From Zopfochytrium polystomum (lineage: Eukaryota; Chytridiomycota; Chytridiomycetes; Chytridiales; Chytridiaceae), in NCBI GenBank assembly GCA_025765615.1, contig JAIVFJ010000111.1:62001-126000 (forward strand): 64,000 nt of DNA, read 5' to 3'. Under the pieces are notes generated by a model. That model was not told the origin of the DNA, searched no databases, and was given only the letters and a program-made list of their open reading frames with translations. Shown piece by piece: positions 41,008-52,359 of the stretch (position 1 is its first letter; every line of letters starts with the position of its first letter). The position numbers were made by a program, and so were the translations under genes.

Positions 41008-42770
41008 ACATATAAATCTTGTCAAAAAATCCGGGATATCCACCATATCTGTGTCTCGGAGCGGACATAGCTGTGAGACTACACCGAGGTCTCAGTGATA
41101 AAGTCTGGGATTTTATTCGCAAAAACAAGCGTACCTGTCATAAAACCGCAAGGATCGGGACCCCTATTATTGCTCCCAGTTCTTTAGTTTCCAAGGCGTT
41201 ATCAAAGTGTATTTGCGGCTAACCCGTCTTTATTATTGGGCCTGCTTTTACTACTATCGTCTTAACAGTTTCCGTTGCACCAGGGTTTTCTCAACATATT
41301 TTCTTTTTCGGTGACTAACGGAGACTGCCTGACTGCCTGGGGATGGGGTGCCTGACAGGCCGTACCCCAAGCCCACCTAATTTATTATTTATTTTTTATT
41401 TTTGGCACTTGTACATACATGCATAGGGTTGGGGGGGGACTTAGAGCATTTGTGGTGGATGCTCCAAGTCAGGGGGGTTGACTTGTCAATTTTCTCTCTC
41501 TCTGTTTTTGGGCCATTTCTCTTTTTCCTTTTTTCTTCAATCTGATTTCTGTCCATTGGCACCAATACAGAGTCCCTTCAAATCCATCTGGCTCGCAAGG
41601 TGAGGGTAGTGAGAGATGGTACACACCCGGGTGTGTACATGGTCCCTTCGTGGGGCTCCTCTTAAGGGGCCGTGGGTGGGGAATGCAGCTGGCCCCACCA
41701 GCGACTGTGTGACATTGCCAGCTCTGTGTTGGAGTGAGGATGCCCGGTGCTTGCCTGCCGCGACGACGGTGATGGTGGTGGTGGCGACGACGGCGTCGTT
41801 GTCCCCAACCTTCCCGTCCCTGCGAGGGTGTTGGTGGCTGCGCCCGGTGCAGCGCCCAACGCCTGAGAGTTCGATCTACAAGCGCCTGCCTCGGTCCTAT
41901 TGCTGTGAGGGCGAGATGTGTGAGTACGAGTGCGATGCGATAAAGCCCGTTGGTCGAGCGATCGTGCCGACGCAGCCCGGCGGGGTGCGTGTACGATCGC
42001 AGGTGTTTCCGCGTGCGAGTTCCCAGCTGGCGACCTTCCAACCCCTACATAGTCGACTCCCTTCTCTCTCTCCCCCCCATCGCTGGCGACGACGAGGGCT
42101 CCCGCAGCACCGTCTGCGACGAGGGGCTCTAGGTCGCGCCCTGTCCGTCCCGTCGCTATTAACCGCTCCTGTTGTATTTGAGATTAGGTTCCTGAGATAA
42201 AAACCCCCGTTTCCCTCTTCTCTCTCTTTATTCTGCGGTTGTGTTGCGCCTTTGGGAGTGCCCTTCTGTTTCCCCTCGCATCGGCCCGCGGCCACGCGAG
42301 TAATCGGTGCTCCAGCACCGATCCTTCAGAGGATTGTCCCTCTGAATGTTCATTCTTTGTGTTTGAGACCCCTGTTAGACAGATCAGTAGGGATACTTCG
42401 TGGACTAGGCAAGTAGTAGGGTTGAAACACCCCCTAGACAACAGCCCAATAAAGTTAGTTTTAGCCTATTATTTGCTTTCCCTCACTCTAGGGCCCAGAT
42501 CCCAGGGTCAAAGGAGTGAGTATAGTCTCACATAGCTTCGTTTAACAGATTATCTGTCTTTTTGGACACGGCATCTTTCTTCAAGACAACAGCTCATTTT
42601 TAAGCCCCTCAAGATACAAAAAACTCAAATAATGGGCCTTCCTGCCAAAAAACAAAGGGAGAAATGATCACACAGCAGAAAAATGGTGACAAGATCGATG
42701 CTTAATTGTTTGGCTCTAGTCACCATAACTGCCTGCATCTCCTCATCTACCACTTCCTTTTTCAATGTTT
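41008..42770. other. Unassigned sequence, probably old mobile-element DNA
   Basis: No gene recognised. Composition alternates between A+T-rich and G+C-rich blocks, typical of old LTR or DIRS-like material. It contains the hairpin pair at 42304-42346. A short CGACGACGG-rich stretch (41755-41800) makes spurious frames. Confidence 0.4.
42304..42346. other. Two adjacent perfect 8-bp hairpins
   Basis: TCGGTGCT-CC-AGCACCGA (42304-42321), three bases, then TTCAGAGG-ATTGTC-CCTCTGAA (42325-42346). Confidence 0.6.
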
Positions 42771-43062
42771 TGTTAGGCAGAACTGACTGGTTAGCAGCAA
42801 GAGGCAAAAGACAGACCTGAACCTATTTGGACTGTCAGTTATCGTTCTCACAGTTCCCATGGGAGAGCGAGCCACCACCAATGCAGACCTGGGTGCTGGC
42901 TTGAGCTGTTGACAAATACTCCGAGTATTAAGTGGAACAGAGACCTGGTGTCAACAGCTTTCCTCCTCCTCTGCTCAAGCAGATAATATAGGAGAGGTTT
43001 TACCCTGTGCTGGTCATGCTTGCCTAGCAACTATCACAGTGTGCATATCATCATTATGTATC
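42771..43062 (-). repeat. LTR-like dispersed repeat (family B), reversed and 5'-truncated copy
   Basis: The minus strand ends ...TTCTGCCTAACA at 42771 and matches copy 2 from its middle onward (GATACATAATGATGATAT...). Truncated near 43062. Confidence 0.8.
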
Positions 43063-43099
43063 ATGTCTGAAGCAGTTTGCAGTTGGACGGGCCAGACCC

Positions 43100-44064
43100 A
43101 CATCACCTGGAATACCCTACCCACCAGGCGGAGCCGGAGGAATCGGCGCAGGAAAGACAGGAACAACATACTCGTCGTCAGCGAGGTCATCAGCAGGGGA
43201 CAACGGGTACACGTGTGGGGTTAAGCCGGACCGGAGCTCCGGGAGAAGGACTGACAGCTGGAGTAGACGACCACTGTAAGATCCCAAAGATCTGTGACCA
43301 AAAGTCTTCAAATAGGCTCAGGGTTTGGGAACACACACAAGGAGCGGAAGGCGGAAAAGAGGATTCATCGAAAAGGACATCCCAACTGACAACGGTAGTT
43401 CTGTTAGGGCGGCGCAGAATTGAGCTGGGAACAAGCGACACTTCTCCGAACGAAAATGAAGGCCCATTGGGAACTCCTTAGGCAGGTTTCGGTACGGCAT
43501 GGAGGCAAAGACGCGAAGCATGCCAGCAGACAGTTGGTCCCTGCGGACAGACTCGTACGTTGTCATTGCGACTCCGTCAGGACGATGATAGGGCCATCAC
43601 TCCCGAACATAAGCGGCTGCTCGCACCGCATAGGACCAGTCAGTGAGGCTGCAAAAACAGGTCTGCTGTTCCTTGTGCATCTATATTCTCAGTGCAGGGG
43701 ATGAAATGGGCCAACTTTGTCCTTCTGCAGATGACAACAAGGATAGAGTCAAATCCATGGGATGGCAGTTTCACAATGAAGTCCATGGATGTTGATGACC
43801 AAGGGCTGATGGCAATTGGGGGTCGTTGAGGGTTCCAATAGTGGTCGAGCATGTTCCACTTCCCTCCGCCCGAAGTGGGGACCCTGCTTGTGCAGTGGCA
43901 AACTCTCCCCGACGAACGTGGTAATTTGTAAACCCTTTCCGGCGTTTAGCCAGATGTTGAGAACATCCTGAGTCCACGACAAAAGAGTCAGACAAGTGGG
44001 ACAAGCCTTCAGTTGGACAAACTTCGTCAATATTCAATGCAATGTTATGAAACTTTGTACACAC
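43100..44064 (-). pseudogene. Ty1/copia pol remnant, interrupted by chromovirus integrase fragment
   Basis: The minus strand shows a copia-type protease signature, DSFVVDSGCSQHLAKRR (near 43950-43990). Further on comes an integrase C-terminal-like segment, TVVSWDVLFDESSFP (near 43360-43405), preceded by FRSEKCRLFP. Known: copia elements order protease, integrase, RT, with (S)RDVVFDE close to the integrase end. Several stops and frame changes; no RT seen. The order agrees with one decayed copia copy on the minus strand. Confidence 0.6.
43647..43823 (-). pseudogene. Fragment of chromovirus integrase core
   Basis: Nearly the same as 9060-9240 of copy 1 (STSMDFIVKLPSHGFDSILV...FIPCTENIDAQGTADLFLQ) with a 3-base deletion. 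It sits inside the copia remnant, with no LTR nearby. Confidence 0.88.
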
Positions 44065-44065
44065 A

Positions 44066-45950
44066 GAGCAAATCAGTGAAACAATATGCTACATTAACCT
44101 GGTAGTTGCTCTTTCTCTGGGGCATTGATTAAATTTAATTATATCTTCCAACTCCAGAAATTGGAAGAAAATCTTGGATTGGTCTTTAAAAATAGACGCA
44201 CAGTGCTGAAGATGGCCGCAGCAGGTAATATCTGCAGAGAATTGAAGGTAGAGTTTTTTCGTACATACAATCATAAAGCCAAAGATACTGTGGAAAATTG
44301 GAGATAAGGCTCAAAGGCATTGACTCAATTAGGTCGAAAACACCAATTTTTTTCAGCTATGCACCTGTGTTGCATTAATATAGTCCATGGGTGGGCAAAC
44401 CTCATAATCGGCTTACAAAATGTATACTGCCAGCAAGTATTTACAGGATAGTCATTTTGGGGTGAACTAATTTTTGGCAGGTTTCAATCCGTCTATCAGG
44501 CAACAGTTCACAACATAGTGTTTCGCTCCACAAATATTTTTCGGATGTTTCAACTGTTGTACACAGTCTTTTATCTTCTTCTTCCCGCCTGACATTTACC
44601 GTGGCGGTTATTCAGGTTCTGGCATTCAGCTGCATCAGTCAGTGTCCTTTGGTTCATTTCTGTGGTTTGCGCTGTCCAACTGGGGGTGGAGTAGCATAAA
44701 CCTTGCTCAAACAGTCTCTCTCTATATCGGGATCTGACCTTTCAATCCACCTTTTCATTTACCCTGTTTCCTTATTTGTACCTGTCTTACCCTCCCTTTT
44801 CCTTCATGTGTAAGTGGGAATGATTGCTGTTGAGGGCTGACATTCTGCTCACTTCTGAACAGCTGTAGGTGGGAGTAACTTTGTCACTCACAGGATCAGC
44901 GCAAGGGGAGGCCTTGTGTGTCCTGTGGTGGGCGTATCAACCCTCTTGAGCAAGGGCTGCCTACTCCGCTGGACTGAACTGTGAGGACGACAGGCCGCCA
45001 AGCCCTCCTCTTTCCTCCCTGTGATTCCAACCCTCTCCTATTTAAACTGCTGCCCCCCCTTCTTGTTGACTGTGAGAACTGTGCCTGAAGTCCCTTGTCT
45101 GCCCTTTTCTTCCTGACTGTGTGTATGAGCTGGGGGTTGCAGTCCCCTGGTGTGTGACAGGAGGGTTGGTTCCTCTTGGCCATCATGGCAGTGTGTTGGG
45201 TTCAATCCCCTGTGCACCTCACCATTCTGCATACTGTTTGGGTTGGACTAGGTAGGAGCCACTTGGTGATGGAAGGACAGATGGTAAATCTGTGGTGGTG
45301 CCTCTAGGTTCCTGTCAATACATCTAGTCAAATCCAGGTCTCTCAAGGTGATATGAATTATCTGGCTGGTCAGGTACTGCTGCAGGAATGGTCTCTCAGG
45401 TATGCCCCCATCTCCCTGTGTGTTGGCTCCTGTGGCCTCTGGTGGGCCTGGTCTTCACTGGGTTCAGACCCTCTTCCTCTCAGATTAATGCCTGTGATGT
45501 CATGGTGCCACACTTGTGTGTGGGAGTGGGTTTTAACCTTCCTTGCTTCTAAGATAGGGGATTCCTCTGGCCTGGTGAGGCAGATATCTGTATCCTAGTA
45601 GGATGAAGCAAGAAGAGTCCCCCGTGTGCCCCCTCCTTGGATTGAGTTGGAACCTCTCTTGGGAGTGAGACAAGATGTGTCTGGTTCTGTTAAGTGGAAA
45701 ACAGTTCTGGTTTGATCCAACAGGAATCTCTGCACACTAACTGTTCCTTGTGTTTGCCCTTTGTGTCCAACCCCCTCCAACTTAGGGCTTGTCTTTGGCA
45801 GAGAGGGAGCTGGTGCTCCAAGGTGGCGGCTCCAACAGGTTGGGACCTGGCCACTTTCCTCCCCACTCTTGCCTTCCCCCTTGGCTTCTGCCTTGGGAAG
45901 GAGCTGTCACAGATTGGTTGGTGCTGCCTTAGGCGCCCCCCTTTGTTGCC
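44066..45950. other. Unassigned sequence left of the polymerase/helicase module
   Basis: No gene recognised. A TATTTAAA (about 45038) and a tRNA B-box-like GGTTCAATCCC (about 45208) look like pieces of a mobile element. The composition changes sharply at about 45955, where the helicase frame starts. Confidence 0.4.
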
Positions 45951-47243
45951 CTAAGTCTCATTCCTTAGGACGAAGATGAGTCCGCGTGTAGCTCGATATG
46001 CAGCTGCTCCAAATATCGTGAGCAGCACGTTACGAGTTGTGACGGGTGGATGCTTGAGCCTGACTCTCAGTGATATGCACCTGGACGCGAAGAGCAGTTG
46101 ATTGTGTGCCGAGAATGAGTTGGATGAAGGAGGGAGCTGGAGTGCGTCTACGGTGAGCTCAATTGCTAGCATCCTACGTGCGAACCACCGTTGCAGAGTA
46201 TCCTTGCGAGGCCACCAGAGCGTGTTGCTGCCGAATATGCCTGTTGCGCTCACCTCAATTGCACCGTACTTCGTCGAGGACAGGTCCTCACCTCCAAGCA
46301 GCTTAATCGCCTCTTGATTGACATGCCCGTCAGTGAACTCTACGTCGCCATATGTCACGATCCTGTGCAGTGCAACATTGAGCTTGTCATCATCACTGAA
46401 CGCACGCTTCAAGTCACCAAGGTAGTTGTGCGACATGGCATAGGCGACACCGGGCAAGTTGGATATGATCGTCCTGATGGCTCGACTCTTGCCCTGGCCG
46501 CCTGAGCCATATAGGAAGAGCAGTCGTGGCCGTGACACTGGATCGACTAGTGCGTTGCCGATGACCCACATCACGAGGTCGAGATCGTGCTCAGGGATAG
46601 TACGCAGCAGATCATGCTCAGCAGCAGACTTCAAGTCCGTTCGCATGACACGCGGAATGAGAGGTATATGCAATGGGCAGATGCACAACGTTGACACTAT
46701 GACTCCGCCTACTCCATCCATGTCCGATATCGGTATCAAGTCCAGTGCAGGAGCGAACGTCAGTGTGTCAGGTGAAGTCGGAGTCACTGTCAGCCGACAT
46801 GTGGATATGCACACGCTCGTCGGAATACTATCAGCCCTGACTGACTTAGTCTGAATGAGCGGCAGGTAAGGTGCCATTGCTGCATCGTAACTGACTGGCA
46901 CATTGTCGACTCCCATGAGCATCGCAAGTTGCATTGTAGACTGAGGACTTCTGAGATGGCACTAGTAGCCCACGTTGCGGACATACATGTAACATGATGA
47001 CGACAGGATCACAGTGTGGAAGCTTCCGTACATAATACGCCTGATTGCCAGGAACTTCTTGTCGTCATTGAGGTACACTGCGAGATGCCCGCCCATGGGG
47101 AACGGATCTTCACGTGCCTCAGATCCATGGATGACAGCAGAGGGCGCCTGGTCATAGCCACTGAACTCGTTGAATATGTCCTCGTAGAAGCCTCCGGGAT
47201 TAGTCTCGGTAACCTCGCTGTGCGCGTCATAATGTGACATCAT
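45951..47243 (-). CDS. SF3 (D5-like) helicase, virus-type; one in-frame stop possibly removed by a 36-nt intron
   Basis: One frame reads leftward from MMSHYDAH (47243) to TAG at 45951. It holds Walker A YGSGGQGKSRAI (46485-46508), Walker B IVTYGDVEF (about 46336-46360), and a sensor-like block KYGAIEVSATGIFGSNTLW, then an Arg-rich ARRML. This is the superfamily 3 pattern, closest by memory to poxvirus/NCLDV D5 and P4-type primase-helicases. Known role: hexameric replicative helicase. A TAG at 46962-46964 interrupts the frame. A possible intron (46951-46986) with donor GTATGT, TACTAG and acceptor CAG would remove exactly that stop in phase, giving about 418 residues; alternatively it is a nonsense mutation. 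No primase domain is visible upstream. The 3' end meets a composition break, so the C terminus may be truncated. It is divergent from the DNA polymerase 42 bp away. Confidence 0.78.
46951..46986 (-). other. Candidate 36-nt spliceosomal intron in the helicase gene
   Basis: GTATGT...CTACTAG...TCTCAG, length divisible by three. Removal keeps phase and eliminates the only stop. Shorter than the other introns in this window (115-250 nt), so doubtful. Confidence 0.35.
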
Positions 47244-47285
47244 GTCAGGCGACTGGTGCCCGGCTAGCTAGCTACTCGTCGTACC
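47244..47285. promoter_or_regulatory. 42-bp bidirectional start region between helicase and polymerase
   Basis: Start codons of the two divergent genes face away from this gap. It contains the palindrome GCTAGCTAGC (47263-47272). No TATA box seen; leaders must be very short or overlap the opposite gene. Confidence 0.5.
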
Positions 47286-48990
47286 ATGGAGAGCTATCTG
47301 TGCATGCTCGATGCGGGCTGGTGCCCAGTATGCGTCGGCGCTGACGTGATGCATGACAGCTCGCAACCAGTTAATGTCGACTCGAATGGCAGGCCGTACG
47401 TGATGGTGAAGATGGCAAGAGATGACGACAGAGTGATGATACCCGTGACGCCTGTCCTATCAGCGCCGAAGGACTCGATCGTGCTGACTAAGCGCACCGC
47501 ACTAGAGCCAGGCAGTGACGTGGGCATCATTGGTGGCGCCATGAGTCCGCAGAACTTGACACGCATCGCCACTGTGCAGGGGAATTGTCCATTCACTCGA
47601 CCTGGCTATGGACTAGGCACTGAAGTCATGAAGCAAGATACTGTCCACATAGTCGGCATGGACATTGAGCAGACGACGTACCTGCGTAATGGCAAGTTCC
47701 CTTTGCCAACTGATCCATTGCTGACAATTGCCATAGTGACATGGGACAATCGTAGATATTGCGCATACGCCTACGGGACCGCTGACGTGTCCAAGTGTGC
47801 ACCTGATGACTCGTACCACATTGTCAAGTGCGCAAATTCAACTGAGTTAGCCGACTGGGCTTTGCAATGGATCATAGATGAGTCACCTGACTTCGTTGCA
47901 GTGCATAACGGCTTCGGGTTCGATGTGTCAAGATTGGCTGCTCATTGCTCTCCTGAGTACATGCACTGCTTCACTAGAGTCAATCTCGGCAAGGTGTCGA
48001 AGGGAGTCGATCTGTCCATACCTGGCGTTACAGTGGTCGACACGTGGTGGTACATCGACAAGCTCCATGGACCAGAGTACGCGTCCACATCACTGGATGC
48101 CATATGCAAGGCGAAAGGGATCGGAGGCAAGGTCAAGTCGCCACCGATGATGATAGATCCGTCTGACAGCAGCTACGACTACAGTGATATGATCGTGTGC
48201 AACATGTACGACGCCTATCTGCACATACGAGTTGCGCTCGACACTAAGTGCCTTGACGAGATCATCGCGATTGGAGTCCTGACCAAGTCCCCATTGGCAG
48301 ATTGTACGAGATTCATCAGTGGAACGCTCATGACTAATCTGACGTCAGCAGTGGCCCTTGATGCAGGCTGTGTCATGGACTGGTCAGCGGAGCCGTTACG
48401 TCAAGGCAAGTACCGAGGCGCAATAGTGCTAGATCCATCAGTTGGGTTTCACCGCAACGTATTCACACTGGACTTCAAGAGTCTGTATCCGAGTATCATG
48501 ATTGGGCTGAACATATCACCAGAGACTGTGACAACATTCGATGTGTATGATGACGACGTACGTGAACAATATGTCGAGCTCATGGGGCTGAGAGCGGATG
48601 GCAGCATGACATGGACGAGTGACGCGACCCTGCTACGCATGAACGATGTCATTGTCAGCATAGATCGTCGAGCTGAAGGCATTCAACCGAAGTTCCTGAA
48701 GTACCTGATGACTAAGCGGTCAGCGATCAAGAAGTCCAACGGAGGCAAGGACACTCCGCTCAGCTTCGCCATGAAGATCGCAGCCAACAGCACATATGGC
48801 GCATGCGGATCCAGCACGTCAGGCATGAGCACGCGCTATGGCGCAGCAAGTGTCACTGCTACAGGTAGAACTCTACTAAGTCTCGCTGTTGCCATAGCGA
48901 CTCTACTAGGCTTCGAAGCACTGTACGGAGACACGGATTCCATATTCCTGCGCATGCCTGAAGGCAGCAGGTTCACTGTGTACAACTACC
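47286..48990 (+). CDS. Family-B DNA polymerase, virus-like, truncated after motif C
   Basis: An uninterrupted frame runs from ATG 47286 (in-frame stop upstream at 47265) and ends at 49070, but polymerase similarity stops near 48990 (residue about 568). Exonuclease: Exo I VGMDIEQT (D126, E128), Exo II VHNGFGFDVSRL (D213), Exo III NMYDAYLHIRV (D309). Polymerase: motif A LDFKSLYPSIMIG (D396), motif B KIAANSTYGACG (K497), motif C YGDTDSIF (547-554). All catalytic residues are intact. About 90 residues separate motifs A and B, without the large insertion of protein-primed enzymes, so nucleic-acid priming is inferred. The thumb domain (about 200-300 residues) is missing: the last 27 codons and following DNA are unrelated T-rich sequence. 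It is shorter and arranged differently from host Pol delta/zeta. With the SF3 helicase it suggests an integrated large-DNA-virus or related element. Confidence 0.9.
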
Positions 48991-49439
48991 AAGTAATTCA
49001 GTCCCTTTGGCTTTGCCACTGGGGTTTCTCTGTGTCTTGGACCAGAGGCATTTTGCACTTTCTTTTGTGATTGTGCCACCTTTGTCACACTTTTCTTATG
49101 TTTCCCTTTTAGACTTGTGATAGGTGCTCTTTTTTGTTTAAAGAGTTTCTTTTGTGTTTGATGATGGGCTTTAGTAGACTCCAAATACATTTTCCTGTCT
49201 AGTGACCCCTAGACACCGTCTTTTGCCCTTTTCATTAGATAGGATTGGTATTTAGGCCATTGCTCTATTTCCACCTCCAGCCCAGGGTGAGGAGATTTAG
49301 AGAGCACAGTCTCACAGAACAGACAGCCAACCAAAGACAGAACAAGAACAACCCCCCCCCCCCCCCCACCTGTGACAAGGGTGCCTTGTGAGGCCTTGCC
49401 ATGTGAGACGCAAGTTCACCGGTGGCAGGAAATCTGTTC
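48991..49439. other. Unrelated T-rich flank of the module
   Basis: Abrupt change to T-rich sequence after 48990; includes an 18-C tract near 49351-49368. A Lys-rich frame on the minus strand (48906-49190) overlaps the polymerase end and is not called. Confidence 0.4.
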
Positions 49440-49613
49440 ACACTGTTCCACTTACTACTCGGAGTATTTTTCAACAGCGCCAGCCAGTGGTCAGGTCTGC
49501 ATTGGCAGTGGCTAGCTCTCCCCATGGGCATTGTGAGAACGATAACTGACAGTCACAATAGGTTCAGGTCTGTCTTGTGCCTCTTGCTGCTAACTAGTCA
49601 GTTCCACGTAACA
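49440..49613 (+). repeat. LTR-like dispersed repeat (family B), 3' partial copy
   Basis: Matches the last 170 bp of copy 2 (CTGTTCCACTTA...AGTCAGTTCC...TAACA). 5' end missing. Confidence 0.8.
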
Positions 49614-51404
49614 TTTGCTTTGTCTGCTTCATTTGTCCACATGCACCTACTTAATTGGATTTAATCCCTTGTTGTTTGTCTTCAACCTTGTCCACTGCAG
49701 TCATCCTTAATGGGCTCTGTCCACCACACTGACTCATCTCTTCAGCAAAATCATTTTGCAAAGCGGACCAAGAGGGTGCCATGCACCTGTCTCCACCATA
49801 GATGGACTACATCCCTTCATTGGCCCACACTGGCTGCACTTGGTGTAAGATTTCTTGCTTGTCTGTCTCCCCTGTTGACTGACTGGCTCATCTCCGATAG
49901 TTGAAGAGACTGATGTATTTTGTCTGTGCCCCACAATCAGAAACTTCCTCTTTTATCAGGCCAGCAGCACAGCAAATGGGCAAGAGACAGGTGCTCTGCG
50001 CCTGTCCCTGGCAGTCACTCCCACTGCTCCAAGGCCCTTCATGGGACTATCCTGGTGACAGCTCTGTCTACAACCAAGCCACAAACAGGGACTCTTCAAT
50101 GTGAAAAGGACAAATTTGCCAGATATAAATAGCCCAACTTGACCGTCAGTTAAGAGCTTCGCACTTGACAAAGTAGCTACAACCCAGTACACTCCATAAA
50201 AGACTAAGTGACTTGCCGCCCCTCATCGCATCCCAAATCGAAATCACAACACTGTAACAACAAGTTGCGCATATTTTCTCGTTTGTGATTGCAAAACCCA
50301 CAGAAACTGAAAGATCTCTATTTGCTACTTTTTTCAAGCAGTTTGCGGGGCTTCCAGCCCCAACCAAGGTTATAAACATTATGAAAATGATACGTGATGA
50401 CATGTAAATGGCGTGATAGCCAAGTTGTTCGCTGTGGAATTTGCATCAGGCTCAGAAGTCAGGGCCACAATGAAAAAGCAAGCACGTGAGGTCTGAGCTC
50501 TGAAGAAACAACTTCAGAGCAGTTTTACCTAGGAGCACAGAAAAGGTGAATAGAAGGGACTCCAATGAATAAATATATCGAGTGAAAACAGAACCAGTCT
50601 GATGTAAAATGCATGCAATCAATATCCATAAAAATTTTTCTGCTTGCAACAATTCGTTTCTCAAGGTTCCAGAGGCTACCGCAATTGACACAAAGCATTA
50701 GACCTCACTGTTACTATATCAATTTTTGTATAGCATTGATTCACTATTCATCCACCTTTTCAGCCAACTTAACTGCTTTGAATTTTCTTACTAAAGGAAG
50801 TCATGTTGAGCGGCCAATTTCCAGATGTTTCATATTTAGGTTACAATAGTGAGGGGTAGTATAATCAAAATTCAGGGGCAATGCACTCTACTAACTGACT
50901 ATCCATCTGTGTACGAAAATTTGCGTTGAATAAAAAAAAACTGACGAAGTTTTAGATATTGTGGTTACTGTTCAAAACCGAACAGAGGGCCTTTTTGGAT
51001 TTGCACGCAAAAATCTGCACAGTGCTTTCTCTTAATAAACACAAGTGATCTGTTCATATTCCCCCGCCAGTGCTGCCACCGCCCCCAGCAGAGGAACGAC
51101 CTGGTCAAGAAGCATTGGCCTGCGCACTCCCAGTGAGGCGGTCGATTTGAGCACCGCTCGCGTTGCCAGCACCCATCACTTGGCGCCAGGTTTCAGCACC
51201 TTCTTGCAGACGCTGGCGGCCGCGCTTCATTCCATCCTTCTCCTTTCGCACAATTGTTACCACTGCTGCCACAGCACATCATGGTTGTTTTGCATTAACC
51301 CATTCCAACATTCTTGTCGGTAAGCTTCAACCATCAGTCTCCATCTGGGGCTCAACCAGGAGCCACTTGTTCGAAGCAGCAGCAACACATTTCAGCACCA
51401 CCCA
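49614..51404. other. Unassigned A+T-rich spacer
   Basis: Short frames only. Nothing recognised on either strand. The last 350 bp (51060-51400) are more G+C-rich and may be a gene fragment. Confidence 0.45.
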
Positions 51405-51615
51405 TGTTATGAATCACCCTCTGGAAACCTGTGGAACCTTCTAGAACATTCCTTCATGGGAACTTTCTTTGAGTCTTGACAAGGAACACTCTCAAAAGGT
51501 ACAAAAGGGGGAAGGGGGACCTGTCCCATCCCTCAAGTGAATTATTGTTTCCAATACAATCATCACTCCTCTCAGTTCCTTGTCTGCCTTGCCCTGTCCT
51601 GCCATGTTCCTGACA
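51405..51615 (+). repeat. Solo LTR of the chromovirus family, internally deleted
   Basis: 211 bp, TGTTATG...TTCCTGACA, flanked by ACCCA at 51400-51404 and 51616-51620 (perfect target duplication). About 100 bp of the U3 pentamer region is missing and TATA is changed to TACAAAA. Confidence 0.92.
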
Positions 51616-51620
51616 ACCCA

Positions 51621-52324
51621 GGCAGCGGTGACCCCACAACAAACAGACGCCCCACGTGGCACACAACAGTGATCGCAATGCAGTTCTCCTTTGAGCTAGT
51701 CGCGGAAGTGAGGGATAGGATCCAAGGCGTGTTTTTGGTGGTCGGTAAAGGGGGAAGCCTCTCCACCACATAGACTGAGCCCTCGGCTCATCACAAGCAC
51801 TGGCAGTTGCATTTGCCTTGAGATATCACAAAACAAGAAGCGTTTCTTATCTGTGATGGTGGTTGCGCAGCTGCTGAATCCTCGCACAGTATTTGTCTGC
51901 TCTTCGATACGTGTTCAATTTTTCGACAGAAAGGACAGTATTGCACCTTTGTCAGGGAAGGTAAATTTTTGGGGGGGTGGCGAAAACATGTGTCTCCCCC
52001 CACACTGACTTCTGGGGAAAAAAGACAAACAAAGAAACCGTGAGAGAGACAGACAGAGAGACAGAGAGAGAGCAGACTCGCTGCTGTTCGTGCATCCGAT
52101 GGATGAGGAAGAAAGAAGAAAAAGAAAAAATTGGGAAGAAAGTTGATTTGAGCCATAGCAAAACAAGAAAGAAGTAACAGGGGTGGTCCTTGTTCGCTTC
52201 GCAACTCCGTCCTCCTCATCTCCCCCGTCGTCCGCCTTGTTTCTTGTTTGTTCCCTGGACTTGGACTACCCCGCGCTGGCCCCCCCCCGCTCACAAACTA
52301 TTACCCTGCCTAACTAACTAACTA

Positions 52325-52359
<35 letters not shown>

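Noticed and set aside
45150..45215. tRNA or SINE head near a GGTTCAATCCC B-box-like motif
   Set aside because: No A box at the right distance and no cloverleaf could be drawn.
47286..48990. Protein-primed polymerase of a Polinton or linear plasmid
   Set aside because: No large insertion between motifs A and B, and the partner gene is an SF3 helicase, which linear plasmids lack. Left open for phylogeny.
48906..49190. Lys-rich basic minus-strand frame
   Set aside because: Overlaps the end of the polymerase antisense and otherwise comes from T-rich DNA; composition explains it.
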